64,000 nt of DNA from Pseudomonas cichorii (GTDB lineage: Bacteria > Pseudomonadota > Gammaproteobacteria > Pseudomonadales > Pseudomonadaceae): positions 37,435-101,434 of the forward strand of contig NZ_RBRE01000010.1 of the NCBI RefSeq assembly GCF_003700275.1, written 5' to 3'. The notes under the pieces are model-generated. The model worked only from the letters and a program-made list of their open reading frames with translations. It was not told the DNA's origin and made no database searches. How positions within the stretch are numbered: position 1 is the first letter of the stretch; each line of letters opens with the position of its first letter. Below are positions 47,390 through 54,721 of the stretch, one piece after another. The translations under genes were made by a program, and so were the position numbers.

Positions 47390-49003
47390 TTACATTCGAG
47401 CGTAGCGAACCGCCTCAAGCCCCAAGATCCCGTAGGCGTTCCGGATATTTTCTTCGGTGGGCTCCTTTTCGCGCAGCCAACGGACTGGGATATCCAAATA
47501 GTTCGCCCAGCGGACGCCTTGCTTAAACCGTCTCCATTGCTTGGTTTTGGCCATCACCTCCAAGTACTGGTTAGCCAGTGAGTACTGCAGCTCACCGGCC
47601 GAATACTTAGCGAGCTGGAAGGCTTTGATGTAGTGGCTAGATGCAGTGCCATAGTCCTCTTTTCGATAACACACGATGCCTCTCAACCAGTGCATTAGCC
47701 ATGGAAGACGCTCGGCGACACCGGCCAACGTCATCTCTGCGTGTAGCGCCTCAACTGCTGCTAGGGTTACATCTGAGCCGTTTCTCAGGGACAGGGCTTT
47801 CTGCAGGTAGAGGTCGAACAGTCCAGGCTTATCGATGCTCCAGCGAGAGATTGAGTCAGACCTAACCCTGGCGGCGTAGGCTCCGTAGCGGATCGCTATC
47901 CACTGAACGACGTCGTCAGAAACATGACCTTCCGCATCCCTATGGCTAAGCAAGAGCTCGCTTGCATTGTGGCGTTTGCCTTCAAAGAGGGCCCAGAAAT
48001 GTGGGGCCATCTTTATCCCAAGCTCTACCCGCTCAAATGCTTCGAGCCGAATTATTTCATCGGCTAACCCCGCCGCAAAATGCTCTGCAAGACGTGCGTC
48101 GACCGCTTGGTTGAGGCTGGCCATGTACGTGTTGATTTCAGCCTTCATCCAGCCGCTGTATAGCCGGGCCTGTCCCAAGAGATCCTGAAGGTATTCTGTG
48201 CCCAGCTGCTCCTGAATATCCTTCGAAATGGATGTGGTGATGCGTGCTATAGCGGCGCAGGTGATGATGCCGTCTTGAAGTCTCTGCTCCACAGGCTTCC
48301 CAATCGAAGCTAACGCCTGGAACGAATCCTCCAGAATGCTCACTAGCGCCGGCAGGGACGGAAGGTGCTTTCCGTTTTTCCAACTCCTAACAGCCCGCTC
48401 ATTTTGTTTGAGCTTCGTCGTATCCCCGACCACTCCGATCGGGTCATGGAAGGTGGCCAGCGTGAGGCCGCAGGCGCTGTATGCCCAGCCCAGTACTTTG
48501 TCCAGCGGAGTTGAAAGCTCGCCCTCCACGTTGGAAGGAAGGTACCAGCAAGGCTCCATAGGCTGCGGGGCAGCATAGATATAGCCCTGCAGCACGACCC
48601 AGTTGTGAGCCAGTGACCTCACTGCAACGTCAATGCCGTAGCTGGTGAGGAAAAAGCGCGTAGTGTCCCGTTTGGTCATCATGGTGCCCATGTGTTTGAC
48701 CATGGACGCGTATGACCCGTACAGCTCGTTCAACAGATCTCGGATCTGCTCGGCCCAGAAGGGACAGCGAATGTACCGCCCCAGCGAAGCGGTCAGAAGT
48801 TGGGCAATATCTTCAAAGGCTTCTTGTAGGTTGCAATCCTCCTTCGCCAGCCGCTGCATCTTCTTCTGGTAGGTTTTGGCCATGCCCTGATCGAATTCAG
48901 TCTCGTCATCTCGATTACGGGCTTTGCGGGGCATTACGCCGCAAGCCGCCACGGCGTACTGAGCAACATCGCCGAGGGTAGGGGAGGTGTACTGTCGTTC
49001 CAT
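47390..49003 (-). CDS. Large hypothetical protein with HTH-like and TPR-like parts
   Basis: A 537-residue protein with no recognised family. The middle has TTKLKQNERAVRSWKNGKHLPSLPALVSIL (about 200-230), which looks like an XRE-type helix-turn-helix recognition segment. The C-terminal 100 residues (LRGIVCYRKEDYGTASSHYIKAFQLAKYSAGELQYSLANQYLEV) look like tetratricopeptide helices. No signal peptide or membrane helix. It is transcribed towards the lipoprotein gene but 230 bases away from it. A role as a regulator or a phage-defence sensor would fit the site but is not shown. Confidence 0.7.
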   Translation of the reverse strand: MERQYTSPTLGDVAQYAVAACGVMPRKARNRDDETEFDQGMAKTYQKKMQRLAKEDCNLQEAFEDIAQLLTASLGRYIRCPFWAEQIRDLLNELYGSYASMVKHMGTMMTKRDTTRFFLTSYGIDVAVRSLAHNWVVLQGYIYAAPQPMEPCWYLPSNVEGELSTPLDKVLGWAYSACGLTLATFHDPIGVVGDTTKLKQNERAVRSWKNGKHLPSLPALVSILEDSFQALASIGKPVEQRLQDGIITCAAIARITTSISKDIQEQLGTEYLQDLLGQARLYSGWMKAEINTYMASLNQAVDARLAEHFAAGLADEIIRLEAFERVELGIKMAPHFWALFEGKRHNASELLLSHRDAEGHVSDDVVQWIAIRYGAYAARVRSDSISRWSIDKPGLFDLYLQKALSLRNGSDVTLAAVEALHAEMTLAGVAERLPWLMHWLRGIVCYRKEDYGTASSHYIKAFQLAKYSAGELQYSLANQYLEVMAKTKQWRRFKQGVRWANYLDIPVRWLREKEPTEENIRNAYGILGLEAVRYARM

Positions 49004-49030
49004 CAATAATGCCCCGAATGCCGTTGTCAG

Positions 49031-49196
49031 TTACTGCTGGTTAGGGTTGAGTTGCTTGCCCCGATTGCCGTGCACTCGGGAGTTGGTGATGTTCGATCCG
49101 CTGGTTCCCTTGTTGACGTTCAGGCTATCTGAGCGATGGTTCGCTTGCGTACGCTGAGACGAAGGCTGTTGCGAGCCGGAGGTTTTCTTGGTCATG
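49031..49196 (-). pseudogene. Frameshifted small Gln/Asn-rich ORF
   Basis: An ATG at 49196 opens TKKTSGSQQPSSQRTQA but meets TAG soon after. From about 49139 the neighbouring frame continues in the same style (DSLNVNKGTSGSN, GNRGKQLNPNQQ) to a TAA at 49031-49033. Removing one A of the GAAAC run near 49141 would join them into a 54-residue polar peptide. It lies directly upstream of the 537-residue protein gene. Either a broken small gene or a base error. Confidence 0.4.
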
Positions 49197-49407
49197 GTGA
49201 AGCTCCTGAGAAGAGCGCTTCAACTAGCTGGATGCGCTCGGTGAGTGATGTGCTCAGGTTACCCAGCGAGCTAGGATGCCTCTAGGTCGAAAGTGGCGAC
49301 GTGATTTCCGAGAGCCTTCGCCACCGCGTTGTTAGCGGAAAGCGGTGGCCGCATCAGTAATCTGCTCCCGGGTAGTTCTCCAGGATTTGGAATGCATGAC
49401 GGGCGAC

Positions 49408-49423
49408 CTGTATGTATATACAG
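49408..49423. promoter_or_regulatory. LexA-like SOS box 1
   Basis: CTGTATGTATATACAG agrees with the LexA consensus CTGTATATATATACAG at all but one position, keeping both CTGT and ACAG ends. No recognised SOS gene follows on either strand. Confidence 0.6.
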
Positions 49424-49616
49424 AATTGGTTTTGCTAGCGTACAGAATGGCACTCCAGAGCGCTTTAGAGGAGGGCGCTCGTATCAGCACAAAATCGTTA
49501 TAAGTGGCTGGAGCATCCGGAATTATTGAGTTTCAGGGCGTTTAAGGCATCGTGCACTCAGTGAGGAATGCCGCAGCTAAAGGAAAGGTGCCTTTATTAC
49601 GGTGCGGAGCCATGCA

Positions 49617-49632
49617 CTGTATATATATCCAG
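49617..49632. promoter_or_regulatory. LexA-like SOS box 2
   Basis: CTGTATATATATCCAG differs from the LexA consensus at one position (C for A in the right half). It lies about 200 bases from box 1 and 90 bases before a doubtful frame at 49710-49970. Confidence 0.5.
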
Positions 49633-50095
49633 TCAAATTCAATTTTGGCCATTAGCCCCGCAGTTTCGCTCGATTTGATGACTAGGCGCTTCGCATCCGG
49701 TGGTGTACGTTGACCATCCTAGATCACCTCGCGGTACGACTCAGGCTTGATCAACTCGGAGAGCAGCAGATGCGAAGGAAGGGACGCCGGCAGAGGGCTC
49801 GGGCAGGGATCGCAAGAATGATCACCAGGATCGAACGCCTGGAATTGGACAGAGTAGGGAAGCACGGTCTCCAGCTCCGACTGTGGGGACACCTGACTGA
49901 CCTGGTGCGCAGCATGCGGCTGGCGCTGGTTGGCGTTAGACCCGTTGGCCAGGCCCAGCGGGGACGTTGAACCCGGAAATTGCTCAGCGACGATGCTCGC
50001 AGTTTAAGAGATCGTATACTGGCCATTGATCTCGTTTGACCTTGGCACAGCCACATGCCCGACCTGTACATCGCCAAAGCGGAGCGAGCCTTCTG

Positions 50096-50314
50096 ATGAG
50101 CACCTTGTCCCCTGATCAACACGATCGTTACCTGGAAGTGCTCGACGCAGCAAAGAGTCTGTTCGGTGGCGATCTTGATGCAGCTCTGCACTGGCTGTCA
50201 TGTCCACTGAAAGCGTTTGGCGGCAAAGCTCCTGCCGCCATGGTTACAACAAGGCTGGAAACTGACCAGGTTATCGAGTTCATCAGGCGGCTGGAGCATG
50301 GGATTGTAGCCTGA
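50096..50314 (+). CDS. Short ParS/MbcA-type antitoxin-like domain (DUF2384)
   Basis: A 72-residue protein: SPDQHDRYLEVLDAAKSLFGGDLDAALHWLSCPLKAFGGKAPAAM, then VIEFIRRLEHG. The part LHWLSCPLKAFGGKAPAAM...RLE matches the toxin-binding domain of ParS/MbcA/Xre antitoxins (W-L..P...LGG.tP). These antitoxins usually carry a helix-turn-helix of 60-80 residues in front, which is missing here, and a RES-domain toxin gene next door, which is also not seen. So it is an orphan or a truncated antitoxin. The ATG at 50096 is chosen because it starts the conserved part. Confidence 0.6.
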   Translation: MSTLSPDQHDRYLEVLDAAKSLFGGDLDAALHWLSCPLKAFGGKAPAAMVTTRLETDQVIEFIRRLEHGIVA

Positions 50315-50364
50315 AGATTCTATGATTTGAATCTGTCACTGAACCGGCAACACCCGGACTCGCT

Positions 50365-50541
50365 ATGGCGCCAGCCAAAATACCCGCGCTTCTAACTGAC
50401 GCAGAATTCACGGCCATGATGCAAGAAAGTGATTCTGCAGGTTTATGGATGGCACAGCGGTTGGCTTTGACGCGTGCAACTCCGAACGATGCCGCTCCGA
50501 ATCTCCGACTTTCGAAGCGGTCTCTTCATGTGGTCACCTAG
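50365..50541 (+). CDS. Possible small hypothetical protein
   Basis: A 58-codon frame after the antitoxin-like gene (APAKIPALLTDAEFTAMMQESDSAGLWM..., ending LSKRSLHVVT). It has protein-like composition in the first 30 residues but no recognised domain and no clear ribosome site. It could be co-transcribed with the antitoxin-like gene. Confidence 0.3.
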   Translation: MAPAKIPALLTDAEFTAMMQESDSAGLWMAQRLALTRATPNDAAPNLRLSKRSLHVVT

Positions 50542-50562
50542 ATCGCGCTAATGCTTGGCCGT

Positions 50563-50877
50563 CTAGGCGACGCTCAAAAGCTTTTCCAATTGAGCACGTT
50601 CCCAGGTGCTGAGCAGCTCCAAGGGGTCGGTACTGTACGACTGCAGCGAGTCGAAGACGTAGGCTCACCCCTCCGGGCTGTAGCAGCTGGCGCAGTAATC
50701 GAGCGTGTCGCAATCGTTGTAGAACGTGAGCACCCAGCCATCGGCCTCCACTGTCATCAAACCGCAGTAGATTTCAGCCCACGACTGCTGACCTAGCCGG
50801 CGCATGCTACGAACTCCGAGAGCGATGTCCCGCAGGATCTGATAAGCCTCGCGGGCTGTCAGTGGTTTTGCTTCCAA
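50563..50877 (-). pseudogene. Small conserved protein, copy 2, with internal stop
   Basis: The paralogue of the gene at 43091-43411. From a TTG at 50877 it reads PLTAREAYQILRDIALGVRSMRRLG ... CDTLDYCASCYSPEG, then TGA at 50665-50667 (codon 71) where copy 1 has CGC for Arg. The frame continues AYVFDSLQ ... LLSTWERAQLEKLLSVA to a TAG at 50563. A CGA-to-TGA change is the simplest cause. It is divergent from nitroreductase copy 2, as copy 1 is from nitroreductase copy 1. Confidence 0.75.
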
Positions 50878-51006
50878 AAGAACGGTACCTGAATCTGGGT
50901 GTTGTCGGTCATCCGTGTCCGACCTGGGCTGACCGAATGGTAAATGAAACCTTGCGTGTTGCGAGGGCATCAATTTGGTAGCCTTCGGCCTTTTTGGAGT
51001 GCACTC

Positions 51007-51828
51007 ATGACAGCCAATGCCCAGTCCAAGCTCAACGCCCGCTACGGCGCCCCTGACATTTCGCCGGTCACCCAATGGAATGAGGTCATCGAGCAATTGC
51101 TGGATCACCGGAGCGTCCGGGCGTTCTCTGATCAACCTCTGCCCGAAGGCACGATCGAGACAATGGTCGCAGCCGCCCAGTCCGCATCGACATCTTCCAA
51201 TCTCCAGGTCTGGAGTGTCGTCGCCGTTCAAGATGTCGATCGTAAGAAGCGACTGTCCTGCCTGGCCGGCAATCAGGCATATATCTATCAAGCCCCACTG
51301 TTCCTGGTATGGCTTGCAGACCTGTCCCGGGTCTCGCGCATCGCGGAGCAGGCAGGGGTAGAGCTGGAGGCGCTGCCGTACCTGGAAAGCCTGCTCCTAG
51401 GTACGATCGACGCAGCTTTGGCAGCCCAGAATGCTGTAGTTGCTCTGGAGTCGCTGGGGCTTGGCAGCGTATACATCGGTGGCATTCGTAATGACATCGA
51501 AGACGTCGCAAAAGAGTTGGGGCTGCCGCCACAGGTCTATCCCGTCTTCGGCCTGTGCGTCGGCTATCCATCACCTGACCGTCCTGCGAAGGTAAAGCCA
51601 CGGCTGCCGCAGCAAGCCGTACTGCATCATGAAACCTATACGATCGCCGGCGAGGAGGGCGTCCTCTCGGAATACGATGCGCGCCTGGGTGCGTTCTATG
51701 AGCGTGAGGGAATGAAGGCTTCGGGCTGGTCGGAGCAAGTGGTCAGCAGACTGCGGAATGTTTCGAGTCTGCATGGGCGTGAGGAGCTTCTGGGTGAGCT
51801 GGCGCGGATGGGCTTTGGGCTTCGCTGA
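51007..51828 (+). CDS. NfsA-like NADPH-dependent nitroreductase, copy 2
   Basis: A 273-residue flavin oxidoreductase, co-linear with copy 1 at 43584-44405 and about 84 % identical by hand count. It has the same landmarks: LLDHRSVRAFSDQPLP, ASTSSNLQVWSVVAVQD, LGLGSVYIGGIRND and VFGLCVGYPSPDRPAKVKPRLP. All motifs look intact. Nucleotide divergence between the copies is spread along the genes, so this is not a recent duplication; it may be an ancient paralogue or a related copy brought in with the island. Confidence 0.9.
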   Translation: MTANAQSKLNARYGAPDISPVTQWNEVIEQLLDHRSVRAFSDQPLPEGTIETMVAAAQSASTSSNLQVWSVVAVQDVDRKKRLSCLAGNQAYIYQAPLFLVWLADLSRVSRIAEQAGVELEALPYLESLLLGTIDAALAAQNAVVALESLGLGSVYIGGIRNDIEDVAKELGLPPQVYPVFGLCVGYPSPDRPAKVKPRLPQQAVLHHETYTIAGEEGVLSEYDARLGAFYEREGMKASGWSEQVVSRLRNVSSLHGREELLGELARMGFGLR

Positions 51829-52059
51829 TTGGCAGAGCATTACATGAGCCAGCGACCGACCGTGTCCCAGAGTCCTGCTTCAAGTCTTAGGCTTATGAGT
51901 CGATAAATCGAAAACTGAACGAAATGATTTCTGCCCATCGTGGGCTGTGTATCCGCACCTCATCTCGTGCAACACGTTATGTGTGATTGCTCGCAGTAAT
52001 GCCTTGACGGTGTCGATGACGGAGTGGCGCAAGAATGGACGAGCATGAAGGGGTCGGCA

Positions 52060-52809
52060 ATGTCGTATGAAAATGACGTCATCAACGGTGATAAAGAATT
52101 ACTGACGCTGCTATCAGCGGCGGATGCCGTGGATGTGGGGGCTTTGGTCGACTTCCTCACGGATTTTGGTAGCGGGCGATTGGCAATGAGCTCCGACGTT
52201 CAGCAGGTTTTGATTTCTGCAAAACGGAAGGCCAAATATTCGCGCGATACATTGCTTCTGCTCATACGGGAGCTCCAGCTCTTTGGAGGAAACAGTGTCG
52301 CGAATCTTGTGCGTCGCACTGGTGTTCCCTACGCCGAAATCGTGCGGGACGTTGCGAAATACGTGCACGCTGAGGTGACGGGCAAAGTAGCAATAGAGGT
52401 GTTGGAACTCAAGGTTCTTCAAAGGCTAGTCACTAAGCTTTGGGAAAAAATGACCGAACAGGAACGCGCTGAGTTTGCGGGGAAGGTTCATGCCGACAAC
52501 GGTGCCATCGACGTCGGATTGGCGGCAGTGCTTTCGGTGATCGGCTCTGGTGGACTCGGTGCAGCGAGAGCTGGGGTAATGGGAGTCGCGGCAGTGGCCC
52601 CTTTGTTGGCTGAAGGTACATTCACTGCGGGGGCGGTTGCCGTTGGTGGGAGGGCAGCAACTGCTCTACTGGGCGTTGTGGGTATTGCCATTGCCAGCGC
52701 CGCCGGCGTGCACATGGCTGCAAAAGAGGCTTATAGAGTGACATTGCCATGTGTCGCTCAGATTGCCTACATTCGCCAAAAGCATCGAGGCGCCGCTGAG
52801 GCGCGCTGA
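52060..52809 (+). CDS. YaaW-like (DUF3944) protein
   Basis: A 249-residue protein. The middle resembles E. coli YaaW and relatives: LLLLIRELQLFGGNSVANLVRRTGVPYAEIVRDVAKYV, LKVLQRLVTKLWEKMTEQERAEF, and the C-terminal YRVTLPCVAQIAYIRQKHR. Between them is a Gly/Ala-rich hydrophobic stretch (about 165-230) that may cross or enter a membrane. The ATG at 52060 follows AAGGGG with six bases spacing. The next gene begins 16 bases after its stop, so they likely form an operon. The family has no settled function; association with stress or defence is inference. Confidence 0.7.
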   Translation: MSYENDVINGDKELLTLLSAADAVDVGALVDFLTDFGSGRLAMSSDVQQVLISAKRKAKYSRDTLLLLIRELQLFGGNSVANLVRRTGVPYAEIVRDVAKYVHAEVTGKVAIEVLELKVLQRLVTKLWEKMTEQERAEFAGKVHADNGAIDVGLAAVLSVIGSGGLGAARAGVMGVAAVAPLLAEGTFTAGAVAVGGRAATALLGVVGIAIASAAGVHMAAKEAYRVTLPCVAQIAYIRQKHRGAAEAR

Positions 52810-52825
52810 CTAAAGGGAAGTTCGC

Positions 52826-53953
52826 ATGGACGTCTTCAACGAATCAAAAGGTCAAGAACCGTCAGGTACTCTGATCATTGGAGTCACTGGCGATAAGCCT
52901 TTGGTGACGGTCAAGCCGGTGAGTGTGCATCCAAAGAACTCAACTGCCGTCGACCGAACGACCTCAGGGATCGACAGACTTTCGCCACTGCTGCAAGCCA
53001 TCCCCAGCGCAGCCGTGGCTTCCGAGGTCGCACAGACTCGACTGATGGAAGTAGTGATCAATGGCCCGCTGGCCAAGGTCGCCAACGGTGAAGGGTTTCG
53101 AGCCTTCAACATTGAGGGTGGAAGAATCCGCGAACACGCGACTCTGTTCGAACCGGAACGCCTTCAGAACCTCGTGAACTCCGCTGCGCTATTCCAGATT
53201 GCCTCAGTCGTAGTTGCGCAGAAACACTTGGCGGATATCAGCGCCAAGCTAGATGACATCAAGGCTGGTATCGATGCGATCAACGCTTACCTCTCGGATA
53301 AACGCAGATCTGAGATTACTGGGGCGTTGAAGTATCTCGGCCAGGTTGCCGTCATGCTTCACCATGGTGAAATGGATGATGCCGCCCGCGCCCAGCTGGA
53401 GTTCATTGAGCGCGAGCTTGGCGGTATCAATGATCATCTCGTGCTTTCATTGGAGGCGCTAAAAAAGAATGTCGATGGATTTGATAGCCCAGGTTTGTTT
53501 GATGGCTCGTCTGGGCTGGTCTCTAAGCTAGGCGGTGAGCAAGGCGCTGCCGAACGCTTGGTGGAAGAATGGAAGCTATGTATGAGCGCGCGATGGGTCG
53601 CGTGTAGTTTGCTCAGGCAAATTACCGGTCAGACATCGCTTCTAACGAAACGCGAGGAGGATCTCAATTCTGAGGTGCACGCATTCTTCTCAAAACAGGG
53701 GCCGTTGGAGAGATTCAACACTGCCTTGGACGGTCGGATCGACACACTTAGCTCTGTCTGGGAGTGGCAGTCCACTATCCAGGTTAACCGTATCAAGCTA
53801 CGCCAATGGAACGAGGAGAGGTTGCCGAAACTGAAGACTGATGCTCAATCCGACATTCAAGGGGCGAGTACATTGCTGCTTGAGCGAGAGGCGAACGTGA
53901 CCCTTACAATCGAAATGCGCGACGGTGAACTGATCGGGGCTTACCAGCATTGA
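52826..53953 (+). CDS. Hypothetical partner of the YaaW-like protein
   Basis: A 375-residue protein of unknown family, 16 bases after the YaaW-like gene and probably translated together with it. A polar N-terminus (about 1-90) leads to VVVAQKHLADISAKLDDIKAGIDAINAYLSDKRRSEI, a likely coiled coil, and further helices. No catalytic motif, signal peptide or membrane helix was found. The two genes form a compact pair in the defence-like part of the island. Confidence 0.65.
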   Translation: MDVFNESKGQEPSGTLIIGVTGDKPLVTVKPVSVHPKNSTAVDRTTSGIDRLSPLLQAIPSAAVASEVAQTRLMEVVINGPLAKVANGEGFRAFNIEGGRIREHATLFEPERLQNLVNSAALFQIASVVVAQKHLADISAKLDDIKAGIDAINAYLSDKRRSEITGALKYLGQVAVMLHHGEMDDAARAQLEFIERELGGINDHLVLSLEALKKNVDGFDSPGLFDGSSGLVSKLGGEQGAAERLVEEWKLCMSARWVACSLLRQITGQTSLLTKREEDLNSEVHAFFSKQGPLERFNTALDGRIDTLSSVWEWQSTIQVNRIKLRQWNEERLPKLKTDAQSDIQGASTLLLEREANVTLTIEMRDGELIGAYQH

Positions 53954-54473
53954 AAAGCCCAGCCGCTGTTGCCCCTTATATCCGGTGCTGATCCGGATTG
54001 ACGACAGGACGCAGAGGAGTTGAGCTGGTGACTATCTCGCGACCCAGCTCCCCAGGCCATCGTGCACCAAATGCTAGAGTTCGGAAGGTGAGTTTGCCGG
54101 ACGTTAACTTTGAATCCAAAAATTGGCGTTAAGCGCAGGCTGGCTTCGGTGAGTAAGCGGATCAAGACTTAATAGCAAGAGCCGCGCCCTATTGTTACAC
54201 CCATTTTCACACCGGGATTGACGATCGCTTGACGCAGCGCACTTGCCCCTGCGAAATCAGGATGTACCGCGACGCTGCCTTAACGTCCTGATGGCTCATG
54301 GCTGTGTGGTCAGGAATGACACTGTTCGGAAAACAATTCTTCTAAATGCAACCGACTAGGTTAACCCAGTCTTACCTTAGAAACCGGGCAAGACTGAATT
54401 CGCTACTTCCAGGATCCGCCGATCCTAATATCGTAACTATTATCCTCCACGATTTGAGTAAGGCTAGATAACA
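53954..54473. other. Intergenic stretch with possible integrase remnant
   Basis: About 520 bases without an intact gene. On the minus strand, about 54207-54330, a frame reads IPDHTAMSHQDVKAASRYILIS and stops soon after. The MSHQDVKAASRY part resembles the L/MGHxDxxxxxRY box of tyrosine recombinases, so it could be the C-terminal scrap of an integrase. No other gene was seen. Confidence 0.3.
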
Positions 54474-54659
54474 TTGAGCATTTCCCACACCAAGTTCTTT
54501 GATGAAAAACAAGCTAAAGATTCCGCCATTCAGGCTCTATTCGGCGTGAGCCTGGTAGTTATCGTCATGTTTGTCGTCGCGATTTCATATACTAGCGGCG
54601 ATGATCCTGAGCCCGAAAAATTTGCCATATTTATGTGTGGTGCCTTGCTTGGCTCCTAG
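54474..54659 (+). CDS. Small single-helix membrane protein
   Basis: A 61-residue frame from a TTG: SISHTKFFDEKQAKDSAIQALFGVSLVVIVMFVVAISYTSGDDPEPEKFAIFMCGALLG. A polar start is followed by one strong membrane helix (about 22-41), an acidic loop and a short second hydrophobic end. No family recognised. It sits between the YaaW-like pair and the giant PIN protein, convergent with the latter, 62 bases apart. Confidence 0.45.
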   Translation: MSISHTKFFDEKQAKDSAIQALFGVSLVVIVMFVVAISYTSGDDPEPEKFAIFMCGALLGS

Positions 54660-54721
54660 CCCTATGCGATGGGTGAAAATTAGCAACCACTGAGGTCTAC
54701 GCCCATAACCCCGGGAGCAGA

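Larger units (their letters stand above)
49197..50095. other. Long stretch without a recognised gene
   Basis: About 900 bases hold the two LexA-like boxes and several short frames. The one at 49710-49970 (TTG start, Arg-rich, 86 residues) has no recognised similarity and could be a shadow. An inverted repeat GCCACCGC/GCGGTGGC at about 49319-49350 may be a terminator for the region. It may be a remnant of a damaged SOS-controlled gene. Confidence 0.4.

Noticed and set aside
43584..51828. Recent direct repeat from the two nitroreductases
   Set aside because: The copies differ along their whole length (about 16 % of residues), so no recent duplication or exact attachment repeat.
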